From positions 1-64,000 of the forward strand of contig JBAMJV010008352.1 in NCBI GenBank assembly GCA_037951105.1: a stretch of DNA of 64,000 nt. The letters are read 5' to 3'. This document shows positions 35,520 through 46,379 of this stretch, piece after piece. Position numbers and translations under genes: made by a program. The notes beneath the pieces were generated by a model. It did no database searches. It saw only the letters and a program-made list of their open reading frames with translations, and was not told where the DNA came from. Every line of letters starts with the position of its first letter. Position 1 is the stretch's first letter. The stretch is from Echinarachnius parma (lineage: Eukaryota; Echinodermata; Echinoidea; Clypeasteroida; Echinarachniidae).

Positions 35520-35620
35520 TTAGTTTAGCATGGCACATGTGGTTGATTTCTCTCACGAATCACTGCGATCATGGATGTTTATGAAGGCGTCCAACGGCAG
35601 TTTGTATGGTGTCAGCGGGT
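35520..35620 (-). promoter_or_regulatory. Conserved upstream block of gene C
   Basis: About 85-180 bases upstream of the ATG, the + strand has gcacatgtggttgatttctc, cgaatcactgcgatcatgga and cggcagtttgtatggtgtca as in the other paralogues. Confidence 0.4.
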
Positions 35621-35649
35621 ACGTTATATTATTATAGTGTAACATGTCT

Positions 35650-35984
35650 TAGTTAGGATATGTACACTTTACAGGAATTCACCTTCACTACCGTCTTGAC
35701 CGGATAGGACAGCTCGTGGTAAAAGCGACTACACTATTATAACCTCAGCCTCATGTACGGGAAGTCCCAGTTTCGATCCCTGCATGACGGGTCATACCAA
35801 ATATTAATAAACAGTCAAATCTGTGCATAGTGACCAGCAAGGGGAAACACAAGTGGTCACTGTACACGGGTGACATCTATACACAGGTTCCGTAACATTG
35901 CTTAAATTTCTCTGCAGGGGACCACTCTCGGTGGCCACCATGGCTGCTACAGACGGATAAAAGCTAAGACAGGTTTGACTGTAC
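35650..35984 (+). mobile_element. SINE plus small inverted-repeat element upstream of gene C
   Basis: The segment to about 35805 matches the SINE at 32234-32385, and 35811-35984 matches the element at 32386-32556. Differences are scattered point changes and a four-base insertion (taaa in gcttaaatttctctgcagg). Confidence 0.6.
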
Positions 35985-37300
35985 ATGGAAGAGTGTACAT
36001 TACCTTTTCCTTTTAGTCAGTCGACTGGTAATCATAGAATGGAGGAGATTACAAGGCAAGGGACACGGAGCTGCAAGAGGAGTGTAAAGCCCCTTCTGTA
36101 GCTTTCACCACTTACACAATGGTTAATCAGAGATGGGCGCCGTCTTATATGCGCCAAACTGGCGGGGGGGGGGGGGGGCCTTTTTATTTTCACTTCTTGT
36201 TATTTGTTTTCTTTTAACTTACATTTATCTTCTACATGAAAGGTTGCTAAAGCCTGAAGAGGCATGTTGTGCATGACTTTGATTATAATCATGTGCTTCT
36301 GGCTTGATTGTTGAGTTTTGTGTTACCAGAGTACCATTTATATATTGGCCATTCGTTGGGCCTGGTTATACCAGTAGTGCCAGTGAAAGGAATAATGATG
36401 ATTATTTGGCCGATTTGTTTGGCTGACTTTAAGTCGGGCTGCTGGACAAATATATACAAACGGCTAGCAGCCTCGTCATTTGGTTTGTAGTTTATTTTTC
36501 AGGATCGAGATGAATTTCGCCTTTAATGACCATGTGAAGACTGACACGGTGCGCGATTGCTGTTTTGTTTTGTTGCTGAGGTAAACCTTAACCCGTTCAG
36601 GACGGGCCCCCGAAACCATTTAGCTAATAAATATCGAGAATGCATGTTTAACCAAAATTAAGCAGTCTGAAATGGGTTATCCAACCCGTGACATTGGTAT
36701 AAAGAGGGTTGGTTGGTCGGTTGGTCGGTTGGTTGGTTGGACAGTTGGTCGGTTGGTTGGTTGGTTTGATTTATGGTTACGGTTAGGCTTAGGGTAAGGG
36801 GGTCAAGTTTGAAGTTAAGGAATAGGCGTTTCACCCATCATGTATAAGACGGGAATGAGATGTAGACCAAGCGAGCATAAACCTATATCATCCGCGCCAC
36901 TATTCTGTCTCCAGCCGTTTATTATTATTCAGACACGACGCCTTGGCGTCAAGAGGCTAGTTTTGTTTTTTCCTGGCATGACATGTGCCACTGCTTATTT
37001 TTGCGGATCAAGTTGAATTGAATTCGGCTTTCGATGATCCCCTGTGGACTGACAAGTCATCCACTTTTCGTGGGATGTTCATGCAATGACTTTGATGTAG
37101 CTGGAATTGCAGTGGAACTGAGGGGTATAGTATAGGGACAATCATCCGCCTGTAGAAATTTGAAAACAATTTACAATGTTTTGTTTGTGATTTGTGATAC
37201 AGCCCCTTTATTCTGGGCCTTGTCCCCGGTCATTGAAAACCCATGTCTTTTGAACTTGGCTACATCACTGTTTCAGTTGGAAATGAAGCATACTTTTCTA
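35985..37300. other. Gene-free stretch with GGTT repeats
   Basis: Poly-G lies at about 36163-36178. A (GGTT)n/(GGTC)n run occupies about 36703-36765, followed by ggttaggcttagggtaaggg. Several 60-80 residue frames have no recognisable domain. Confidence 0.4.
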
Positions 37301-37459
37301 AACATTACTCGGCCATACGACATTCATTTAACACGGAATTTGTATACATATACATCACTGAGTGGACATACATGTATCAGATCACAGAAATACTGATATT
37401 ATCAACCTTTGTCAGTTTTGCATAATTATGTCAACCTAGTTACTATAGAGTCCCTTTAA
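37300..37459 (-). mobile_element. MITE family B, truncated copy
   Basis: Ends in gttactatagagtcccttta at a TTAA and carries actgagtggacatacatgta and cagatcacagaaatactgat, matching family B in reverse. The other end is missing. Confidence 0.6.
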
Positions 37460-37898
37460 AGGGTACCACCACCCAAAAATAATATTCTTATTAAAGAAAG
37501 GTAACATCTTTAGTATTCCATCCCATCAACAAGTTCACAAAAATATGTTTCCAGAAAAAAAATATGTAATTGGAAACGCATCACCATTCTAAAGCATGCG
37601 TTCATGCGGTCTGAATTACGCAGACTGCTATGTGTGCGGTGAATTGCAACGTGTGCAGAGCGAACGAATCGCCCGGGAATCTATTGTTTACAAACGTGCG
37701 CGTGAATAGCATTGGCGCACTCGCAAATGGTTGGCCCGTATGGAACCAGGAAATAGCAGTGGTTCCGTAAGTGGTGGAAATTAATTGCTTTGTTTATGAA
37801 TTACACAACCCTTTGCAAAATGTTGGGTATCTATTTGATATCACAAAACGGTACCAAAACATAATAATGTGTTGTTCTTTGCCTGGTGGTCCCCTTTG
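37456..37898. mobile_element. MITE family D, full copy
   Basis: The left terminus aaagggtaccaccacc and right terminus ctggtggtcccctttgg are inverted repeats. It directly abuts the family B copy. A partial relative begins at about 38105 (aaagggaaccaccagcc). The sequence just outside its right end (ggtgcaccttgcgtaacctc) recurs inverted at about 41095-41125. Confidence 0.6.
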
Positions 37899-38103
37899 GA
37901 ATTGCCTACGGGTAAGTGGTGCACCTTGCGTAACCTCTATGTATTGGGATTTCATATTTCATATTGGGATGTCATATACACTTGATCATGTTGATTCCCT
38001 GGCATCTCTGCTGTAATCTCCCGTCGCAACAAATATGTTGAGATGCCCGTCTCTGGAAAACATCACTATAGCAGAAGGGTATATCTGCATTATCTGGTAG
38101 TAT

Positions 38104-38280
38104 TTAAAGGGAACCACCAGCCAACAATAACGTTTATAATATCGGACATAGAATAACTTTAGTAGTCCAAATACCATCGATAGGTTCAGAAAAATAGATT
38201 TCCAGAAAATGTTATCATAATCAATTATAAAAACTCATCATAATGCCTAATCATTTGGAAATTAATGTGGGTCTTCAAAA
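38104..38280. mobile_element. MITE family D, partial copy
   Basis: Left terminus aaagggaaccaccagcc, then gaataactttagtagtccaa and agatttccagaaaatg, parallel to 37456-37560. The right terminus is not seen. Confidence 0.5.
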
Positions 38281-38907
38281 TAAGACTATAAAATATTGTC
38301 TAAGAATTTAAAGGGATGAGCAAGGTTCCTATGACAATAGAACTAGTCTGTTTCTGCTGACCATTGGATGATTCCTAGCTGTAGTTATGATTATAAAGTT
38401 TGGATTAAACTATTTTTTAAAACACATTTTTTTTTTTTGGAATCGATAACTGCAACTATCCACTTTTACATACTAATAAGATATAATGTACATAGAGTTG
38501 GCGCCCATTAATAATTGGCGAGCCCCTCAATCACCATGCACACACATCACCACTGGACAAGCACAACCATGACATAATGATTTTACCAAGGAATTTGCCT
38601 AATACTACAATTAGGTTCATTTTTTAAAAATTTGTGTAGATGTGCCAATGATTCGTTTTTAGAAAGTACGTCATTACAATAACACACATTTCCTTTAATC
38701 CTTACGACTCGGAGTCAAATCTATATATACTAGCCCTTTATTTTCCAGGAAACGGATTCGAAAAGTCTGTATACATGGGATTCGTCTGAGCATGTTTTTT
38801 TTTTAATGAAAGTTCATGGCCTGGGGCTACAAATTAAATTGCATTTGTTCTGAATTATTTTAGCAGTATACTGAAGGGATTCTAGATGTATCACTGGAAG
38901 ATTGCCC
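38281..38907. other. Gene-free AT-rich spacer
   Basis: No exon or element is recognised. Confidence 0.35.
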
Positions 38908-39051
38908 GTTGCAGAAATAGATACAATCGATTGTAAGTTACAATTGATTGTAAGTCGTTTCAACCAATCAGATTTGCGCAACTAGAGCACGTGATCTGAC
39001 TTACAATTAATTGCAACTTACACTCGATTGTATCTCTGTCTGCAACGAGGC
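38908..39051. mobile_element. Foldback MITE with ~50 bp terminal inverted repeats
   Basis: The left arm ccgttgcagaaatagataca with atcgattgtaagttac pairs with the right arm gtaacttacactcgat-like sequence and tgtatctctgtctgcaacg. The centre holds gagcacgtgatctg. No coding content. Confidence 0.75.
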
Positions 39052-41140
39052 CCTTATTATAGCTACGATATTGTTCAAGACTGTAATTCATTTCACTATT
39101 TAAAACAAAGGAAGACATAAATTAAGTGACAGCAATCTGATTCGACGGAAGATATCAATTTCCCCCTCTCTGACAATGGATTACCTGTCAGTTGTCATAT
39201 CGAAAGACAATCGTCGTTGTCATCTGTTTTACCACTCGACCCACTAAACCAGACAGCACATTCAGTGACTTACCTGCAGGGGAATGAGGGGTTAGGGAGG
39301 AGAGGGGGGGGGGGGGGGGGGGGGGGGGGTTAAGTGATAACGGGACAGTTACTAACGTAATGCATTCTTTCCATCTGCCCCTCCACCGTCGTATACGGTA
39401 TAGGGAGAAACAAAACAGACCATCAATAATAATGTAGGTTCTCGCACCCCACTCCTTTGTTGGAAAACTTACTCAAACCCCTTTGATGGGAAATTGTCCC
39501 CATTCTATGCTCATAATTCGCCCATGTTTAAAGTTAGGTTTAGGGTTGTTATTCCATTGATGGGAAAACTTGCCACCCCCTTTTTGATGAAATATCGCCT
39601 CCCCCTTCTAGGGATAGGGTTATCCCCTTTGTGGAAAACTCTCCTCACCCCAACCCCTTTAATGACCATATTGCCCCTCTTAATTTTGGAAATGCCCCCT
39701 TCTCCTCATTTACCCCCGGTTTGAGTCTGACACCCCCTCCATAACAATCACATTACCGTATACATGGATCTATAATCGGCCTATCCCATCGACCACATAT
39801 CCTGTTGCACTCTCTCACCTGCAGACGCTCTTCTCTTTTATCTAGTAAATTACACCGGATAATGATTACACCATCCCTATTTCTGGTATTATGCCCGATC
39901 TTTAAAATAAGGCTATTAAACAGACCATGGATTGACAGACAATGCTACATTTTGTTGAAATACAATCCCTTTTCAGTGGGTCTAAATAAATTGCATTTTG
40001 AGATGGTTAAAGTACACCATCCAAATTTGGTCCAAATAAAGTGCATGCATATAATTGTATTGAATGTACTTTGTTGAAGTAAGAAGTTATTGTTGTAACT
40101 TTGTCTAATAGTCTGGTGATATAAGCCAGTACTTTAAATGCTAATGGGAAATACAGACAATGCAAACTAACATTACCTATAAAAAAAAACACTCCTAGTT
40201 TGGTCCAAACTTCCGGAGTACGTTTTATGTAGGCGTAATTAAAGACAATGCGATATAACAATACAAGTGGCAAGGACAGAGTCAATCATCAGTGGCGTAC
40301 CATGGTCGGACTAAGGGGGGGGGGGGGGGGGGAGGGCTTAAATTATTGGGGGCGCACTGTATCTATTTACGTTTTTACTCCCCAAATTACTAGGGAGGGG
40401 TAGCAATTAAGGTTCCCCAGGGGGAGGGATCATCATGTTACAAGAATCACACTGTTGTTATGCATTTCTGTAATTATTCAACAAGTTTCTATTGTAAACC
40501 AAGAGCAGTGCTAGACTCAAGTACAATTGGGGGTGGGGGGGGGGGCGCGCGCGAATAGGGGCAAAGTGTATTATTTATGTTCCCAGGTCTATAAGGGGGG
40601 AGGCAGGTTCCCCAGGGCGGATAGAGCACCATATTGCAAGAATCTAATTGTTCTTAAAATGCATTTCTGTAATTATTCTATAATTTTCTATTGTAGAAAA
40701 TTATAGTATACCGAGAGCAGCACTTGCTAGACTCGTATAGAGAACACAACACAACAAATTCAGTTGATTTTCTATCGATATCCGGAAAGGTCGGCAAGTA
40801 CCTAATAATGCCCTTGGATGTGAAATTACCTTGTATATGCATGATAACTTTCACTATATCCACGAAGAAACTGGCTAATGTTTCATTTGCCTCGCAGTTC
40901 GGTCGATATCTACACAATAACCTATTTCAGGCACAGTCGTCTCGGGCAATTTACTGAATTTTACAGATTCGATTTTGTTGAAAATTAAATAATTGCGGTG
41001 AACGAACATCGTTGAAAGGGGCATAATTATATCAGGTATAGATCAATGGATATGAAATAACCAGTTTCCTTCTATACATTTTTGAAATCCCAATACATAG
41101 AGGTTACGCAAGGTGCACTACATACCGGAGGCAATTGCTT
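39052..41140. other. Gene-free stretch with poly-G and a ~215 bp duplication
   Basis: Poly-G lies at about 39305-39330 and 40315-40331. About 39440-39740 is C-rich with a loose repeat of ccccttt-atggaaaac type. About 40310-40520 and 40525-40740 are diverged direct repeats (shared gcatttctgtaattattc, gttccccaggg, gctagactc). A CAGTGGCGTA terminus-like sequence is at about 40292. No exon is recognised. Confidence 0.4.
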
Positions 41141-41285
41141 TAAAGGGATCTAGTATAAACTATGTTGATAAAATTATGCAAAACGGACAAAGGGTTGATA
41201 AAATGAGTATTTCTCTTAGCTGATACATGTATGTCCATTCAGTGAGGTATATATATGGATACAAATTTCGTGTTAAATCTTCTTC
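41141..41285 (+). mobile_element. MITE family B, truncated copy
   Basis: Begins tttaaagggatctagtataa and continues with gttgataaaatgagtattt and gtccattcagtgaggtat, matching family B, then stops in unrelated sequence. Confidence 0.6.
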
Positions 41286-41936
41286 TTCCGGTACTGTGCA
41301 GAACCTCCTAGGAGTATACTCGCACACGTTGATGATGAGCTCTCAGTCGGTGCAGACAGGAGTCTCATTGGCATACAAAACTAAATAATTGTCCAGTATA
41401 TTTACAAAATTAAAAACAGTCACAGCTGATGCGCTAATTTTCAAGGGTGACATCTTTCAGCCTGTCTCTGAAGATGTCTGGAGATGTGGCATTGATGGTT
41501 TCCTGGGAGAGGGAGTTCCACAGACGGATGGTGTCTGGGAAAAAATGTCCCTCTCAGCAAGGATGTCCTCGTCTTGGGGCTGGCAAACCGTTGGCTATGG
41601 CCTCTTGTTGGTGATTAGATGCGTATCAGCCGGTCGGAAGGGATGTCAATGAGCTTGTAATGAATGTCTTATGGCCGAGTATTGAGCGAAAATGCAATGT
41701 GCAAATTTTAAACTCATTCCCAAAAGTTAACACACAGTTGAAATGGTCCCTGGGATGTTTTTCTTCTCTAAAATCTATCGTATATGACACCAGCTTCGTT
41801 TTTTAAAATTTTCTTAATTGGAAAATCGAAGCTAGTCTCAAACCTCTATTATATAGTAAGAGAAACAACCAGGCATGAAAGATCCACTAGAGATTAAAGG
41901 AAGCTTGGTTGATTCGGACAGAGTTATTAGACCCCT
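41286..41936. other. Gene-free spacer
   Basis: The 87-residue frame at 41389-41652 has a protein-like look (DVWRCGIDGFLGEGVPQTDG) resembling the WRxxIxxFLGExVPQxxG stretch seen in retroelement-derived or host proteins, but I cannot name a family. No splice sites convince me that it is an exon. Confidence 0.3.
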
Positions 41937-42438
41937 TTAATAGGTTTCTCTTCCGTCAACTCATCCCACATTTACCATACAGCGTTCACGTAGCAAAAAC
42001 TTCAGTAACCAAAACCTGCACAGTAACATTACAAACTAATAGTTATAACTCCACCATGCTCGAAAGGTATACAAAATTACAAACGACTAAGTAAAAAGCC
42101 CATCATTCAAAAAGAGCCATTAAAACACAAGAGGGCGCTCTCTAAAAAGGAGAGATCATCAACAACTATTTAAAAACCGCTTTTGAACATTTTTGAAAAA
42201 GTGTAACGTATTTTTTTATTTTTTTTTAAATCATCGAATAAATTTGGGCCCCAAATTCATTACGATTGGATATATTTATTGATATTTCAGCCATTTCTGA
42301 ACCGATTTTGACCAAATAAAGTTTATTCTGCCAATAAAATAGTATGTTCTTTAAAATTCGACACTCAATTTTTCATTACCTCACACAAAAATTGTGTTGT
42401 GCAGCGCCATCTCTACCAAAACTGAACTACCCCTTTAA
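41937..42438. mobile_element. MITE family A, copy in inverted orientation (502 bp)
   Basis: TTAA-bounded. It carries aaaacctgcacagtaacatt, ataactccaccatgctcgaa and gagggcgctctc, and ends accaaaactgaactacccct before TTAA. The left terminus is degraded. Confidence 0.7.
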
Positions 42439-42493
42439 GGGCCAATGTGTAGTCCTACATATTTAACTCACTGAACGCTGGTCCATTGTCAGA

Positions 42494-42749
42494 AATTAGG
42501 GACTTTGGGATTTACTTGTTTACTAATGGACTGGTACGTGGTGACGTCACGATCAGGCCCCGCCCCAACGTTCTCCAATTGGTCGGTCAACCGTCTCAGT
42601 CCAGTACGAACTCCAAATCGGTCATGTACGTTGGTAGTCGCGCTCTTGAGACGGTTGAGCGAACGAAGAGTGGACGTGGGGGCGGGGCCTAATGGCGACG
42701 TTATCACGTATACCAGTCCAGAGAACGTGCAATCGAAAAGTCCCTTTAA
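42494..42749. mobile_element. GC-rich foldback MITE
   Basis: The left part tggactggtacgtggtgacg with aggccccgcccc is inverted at the right as gggcggggcct and cgtataccagtcca. The outer ends ttagggacttt and aaagtccctttaa extend the inverted repeat. The short frames inside are shadows. Confidence 0.75.
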
Positions 42750-43349
42750 TTACTTCAGAGTGCACAATACATTATAATGACTTTTCCATTACTACTATAG
42801 ATACGATTGGTTTTGAAAGTGAAATCGGGTCGAGTAACGAAGGTAAAAGTAAAAAAAGCTATAACGAAGAGGGCTATACAATTAAAGTAGCACCTGTGGC
42901 TTCTCATTAGTTATTTACCATTTTCTTTTCTCGAGAAAAGATAATCACTCAATCGTCATTGCCGGCAGGCATTACAAGTTTGGGTGATGAATAAGTGAAA
43001 AAAGACAAACTTCAGTGAACTTTTTAATTTTAATTTTCTGAAAATGTACAGCTCGTAGATTAAGATATTTACTGACGCTTGAGGCAGCTTCGCCTATTTT
43101 TGGATCCATTTTTGAAAGAGCGGTGGCTATTTTCTGCATTACTATTCTCTCGCATGTCATCAATTCATGAAATTATCATGAACAACTAACACTAATATAT
43201 TCCAATTAAGATTGATTTTTTGTAAAACACATACAGGGCTGTTTTCATTCGGAAAACAGCAGCCGCTAACACAAGAGACACTTCAAGTTTCAACCGATTA
43301 TTTAATCAACAAAATAATGTGAATGTAATGTTTGGTTTTAATATTATTC
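42750..43349. other. Gene-free spacer
   Basis: No exon is recognised; sequence is AT-rich. Confidence 0.35.
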
Positions 43350-43645
43350 CATATATAGAGAGATCAACAAAAACTATTTTAAAACCACTTTGGTAGATTT
43401 TCAAAATTGTGTAGCATTTTAAAATATATATTTTTAATTATTTAATAAAAGTTTGTCCCCCACATGTATTCCAATCTGATATATACTTATGGTTATTTCA
43501 GCTGTTTCTGAACAGATTTTGATCAAATAAAGTTAATTCTGTCATTACAATTGTATGCACTTTCAAATGTTAGACTGTTTTTCATTACCTCACAAAAACA
43601 TTTTTTTGAAGCGCCGCGGCGTCTATACAAAAACTTCCCCTTTAA
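43350..43645. mobile_element. MITE family A, truncated copy
   Basis: Contains agagagatcaacaaaaacta, ttctgaacagattttgatca and ttcattacctcacaaaaac, and ends aaaacttcccctttaa with the family terminus partly altered. The other end is missing. Confidence 0.65.
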
Positions 43646-43759
43646 TACAATGATTGTATTAATTTGAATTAAACGTGTTTTTTTTATTTCATAAATGTAT
43701 GTGAAAATGTCGTTGTATTAAAACAATAAAAAAATAAAATAAAAAATAATGCAAACAAA

Positions 43760-44460
43760 AGTTATGATTAAAAGTTAATGATTGAAGGAGCAAAATTTAT
43801 TTTGTGTTACTTTTTTTAAAGTATGCCTTTGTATATTGAGTGCATGGGGTGGAGATGGGGGTGGGGTGTTAGGTGATGTCCCGCGATGGAGGGTGTGGGT
43901 GGGTAATTATTAAATCTTTGATACATTGATACATCGAAGTAATAACAAAATTGAATTTTGTAATTTTGTTTAATTAGACACTAATATGCCGTTGTCCGTA
44001 TATTGCGTGCATGGAGGTGGGGTGATAGGTGCTGTTGGCTAGGGGGTGTGGGTGGGCAATTATTATTTCTTTGATACATTGCTCTTATATATCAAAGTAG
44101 CAAAATTGAATTGTGTTACTTTGTTTAATTAGACCCGTATAGATAATTGTGCCGTTGTATACTAGCATTGCGTGCATGTGGGTGAGGTGATAGGTGCTGT
44201 CGGTTATGGAGGGTGTGGGTGGGCAATTATTCTTTCTTTGATACATTGCTATATCGAAGTAGCAAAATTGAATTTTGTTACTTTTTTTAATTAGACCCTT
44301 AGATAATTATGCCGTTGTATATATTGCGTGCATATGGGTAGGGACCCGGTGGGGATGGTGGTGGGGTGATAGGTGATGTCGGCTATGGAGGATGTGGGTG
44401 GGCAATTACACTTTCTTTTTATACATTGCTATATAATATAATTATATCAACTACTTTTAT
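43760..44460. repeat. ~160-170 bp tandem repeat, 4 copies
   Basis: Each unit has gccgttgtatattgcgtgca, ggtgataggtgctgt, gggtgtgggtgggcaatta, tttgatacattgctatatcg and aaattgaattttgttacttt. Units start near 43825, 43988, 44150 and 44310. Confidence 0.8.
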
Positions 44461-45548
44461 TTAGCATGTATTTTTAAAACAACACTGAATGGCGCCATTA
44501 ACGAATATCACTTTATGTACATAATCATAATCACTTCTCATAGTAAAGCATTGTTCATACAAAATGGAAAATACGCAATTAGGGAGAATGAATTTGCGGA
44601 GGAGTGGAGAAAGTTGGAGAAAACAGGAGATAAAATATGTAAGTTGTCCACTTCTCAATGCCATCTAAAGTGTGGTGATTTTTTGTAGGACGCATCTAGT
44701 ATTCCATGAACAACAAAGAAACAAGACAGCGGCGTCTTGACCAACAGTATAAAGGCACGTCTCTAATAAAAATTTGAATGTATAAATACTTGCACAGTCG
44801 GTCAAGTTGCTCAGAAAATAGCTAGCCCGGACACATACACTATACCTGCCCGACAATGGTATAGAAAAAGTAAAAAGACACCCTAATTTGACTTTGCCAT
44901 TAAGAGCACTCAAGAAAAAAATATGTGATTAACAATATAACCTTGAGTATAAAAATATCTGTGCATTTATTATTTTTTTTGCATTCATCCAATGCAGTCC
45001 AATCGGCCAAAACAAGTAAATCCCTGTAAATAATTATCGAAAGTACTTATAAATAATGCACTTTGCAATCTCACAATGGCATAGGCAGTTTCAAACCACA
45101 ATAATGTATGAAGGGAGTGGGGTTGGAGTATTCTGCGTCAAAAATAAAGTCCAAGGGGAGGGGGGGGGGGGGGGGGGGGTGCAATGGTGAGGGGCAATAA
45201 TTCACATGGACTAGGGGTATGTTCCCCTTCCATTACCTGGCTGTGTATCTGCGACCATACTAAATCTGATAAATATAATTCCCCCTGACGAAGATTCTGC
45301 TAGGATCGAAAAAGCTATAGGCTGCTTTTTGACTCTTAAAGTAAATAGTAAAGTCAATTAAAACTAAATGGACTTGTTGCGTGTACCACATTAGCGTCTG
45401 TTTGTGTGTTTGTTAGTGATGTTATGGCATGTTTGTGTTAGAAAATGAAAAGCAACTGTACGGCAAGATTCTAGTATTACATGTAAACCCATATAAACAC
45501 GACTACAAGAGGCACCTTGACCCGCTGTTGAGGCACTGTATCATACAC
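44461..45548. other. Gene-free spacer with poly-G
   Basis: A poly-G run lies at about 45159-45178. Short ORFs only, none recognisable. Confidence 0.35.
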
Positions 45549-45973
45549 TTAAAGGGATCTAGTAACTTTGTTGAAATGTACAAAAAAAATGGCAAATCGT
45601 TGATAAAATGTGTATATCTGTGATCTGATATATCCACTGAGTGGTGTGTGAAAATTCCATGGTAAATGAATGTTATATGGCCAAGCAATGAGCGAAAATG
45701 CAAAGTAAATATAAAGTGATATTCGCCTACTCATTGCACAGACATTGCACAATTAGTTGTAAATTATAATTGTAATCATAAATATGAACACTTCAATCAT
45801 ACATATCTTTATAAGGGAAGAGATATTAGGAAAAAACCGAAAGCTGTTCCATGCTTTTATTGTTAGTTCGAATATATTTACAACAACATATATTATTCAA
45901 AAGAGGTATGTGAGAACCGCTAGATGTCCAAGTAAATTTTGAGGATTGTCAATGTTAATAAAGATCTCTTTAA
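45549..45973. mobile_element. MITE family B, full copy (425 bp)
   Basis: TTAA-bounded. It begins aaagggatctagtaactttg and ends gtcaatgttaataaagatct before the final TTAA. Interior phrases gcaatgagcgaaaatgcaaa and gtatgtgagaaccgctagat match 1263-1668. Confidence 0.75.
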
Positions 45974-46379
45974 TGTCCATTATGTCCATGATGAACTTGT
46001 CATTAAAAACTGTTTGCTTGTACCGTGTTAGCGTCTGTTTGCGCCCCTGTGTCTTTGATAGATGTGTCTGTAGGTTTGTGTTAACATATTTCAAAAGAGC
46101 TACTCCAAGGCACATCTAGTATTTCATGTAAACCGAATCAGCAAGAGGTGCCTTAACCTACAATACAGCAGGTGAACAGGGGCAATGGATGAGGTATTGG
46201 GCTTTCATGGCATTGACCTTGTTCTTGTGCTAAACCACATACATATAGTGTAAAAGGTTAATTTAATGTCCCTGAACACCCAAGCTGATGAGGATACGTG
46301 GATCGATAGGATCATGATGTGGTATGTGTATCAATAATGTATTATTATTATTAAATGAAAAGATTAGCTTGAAACTTGT

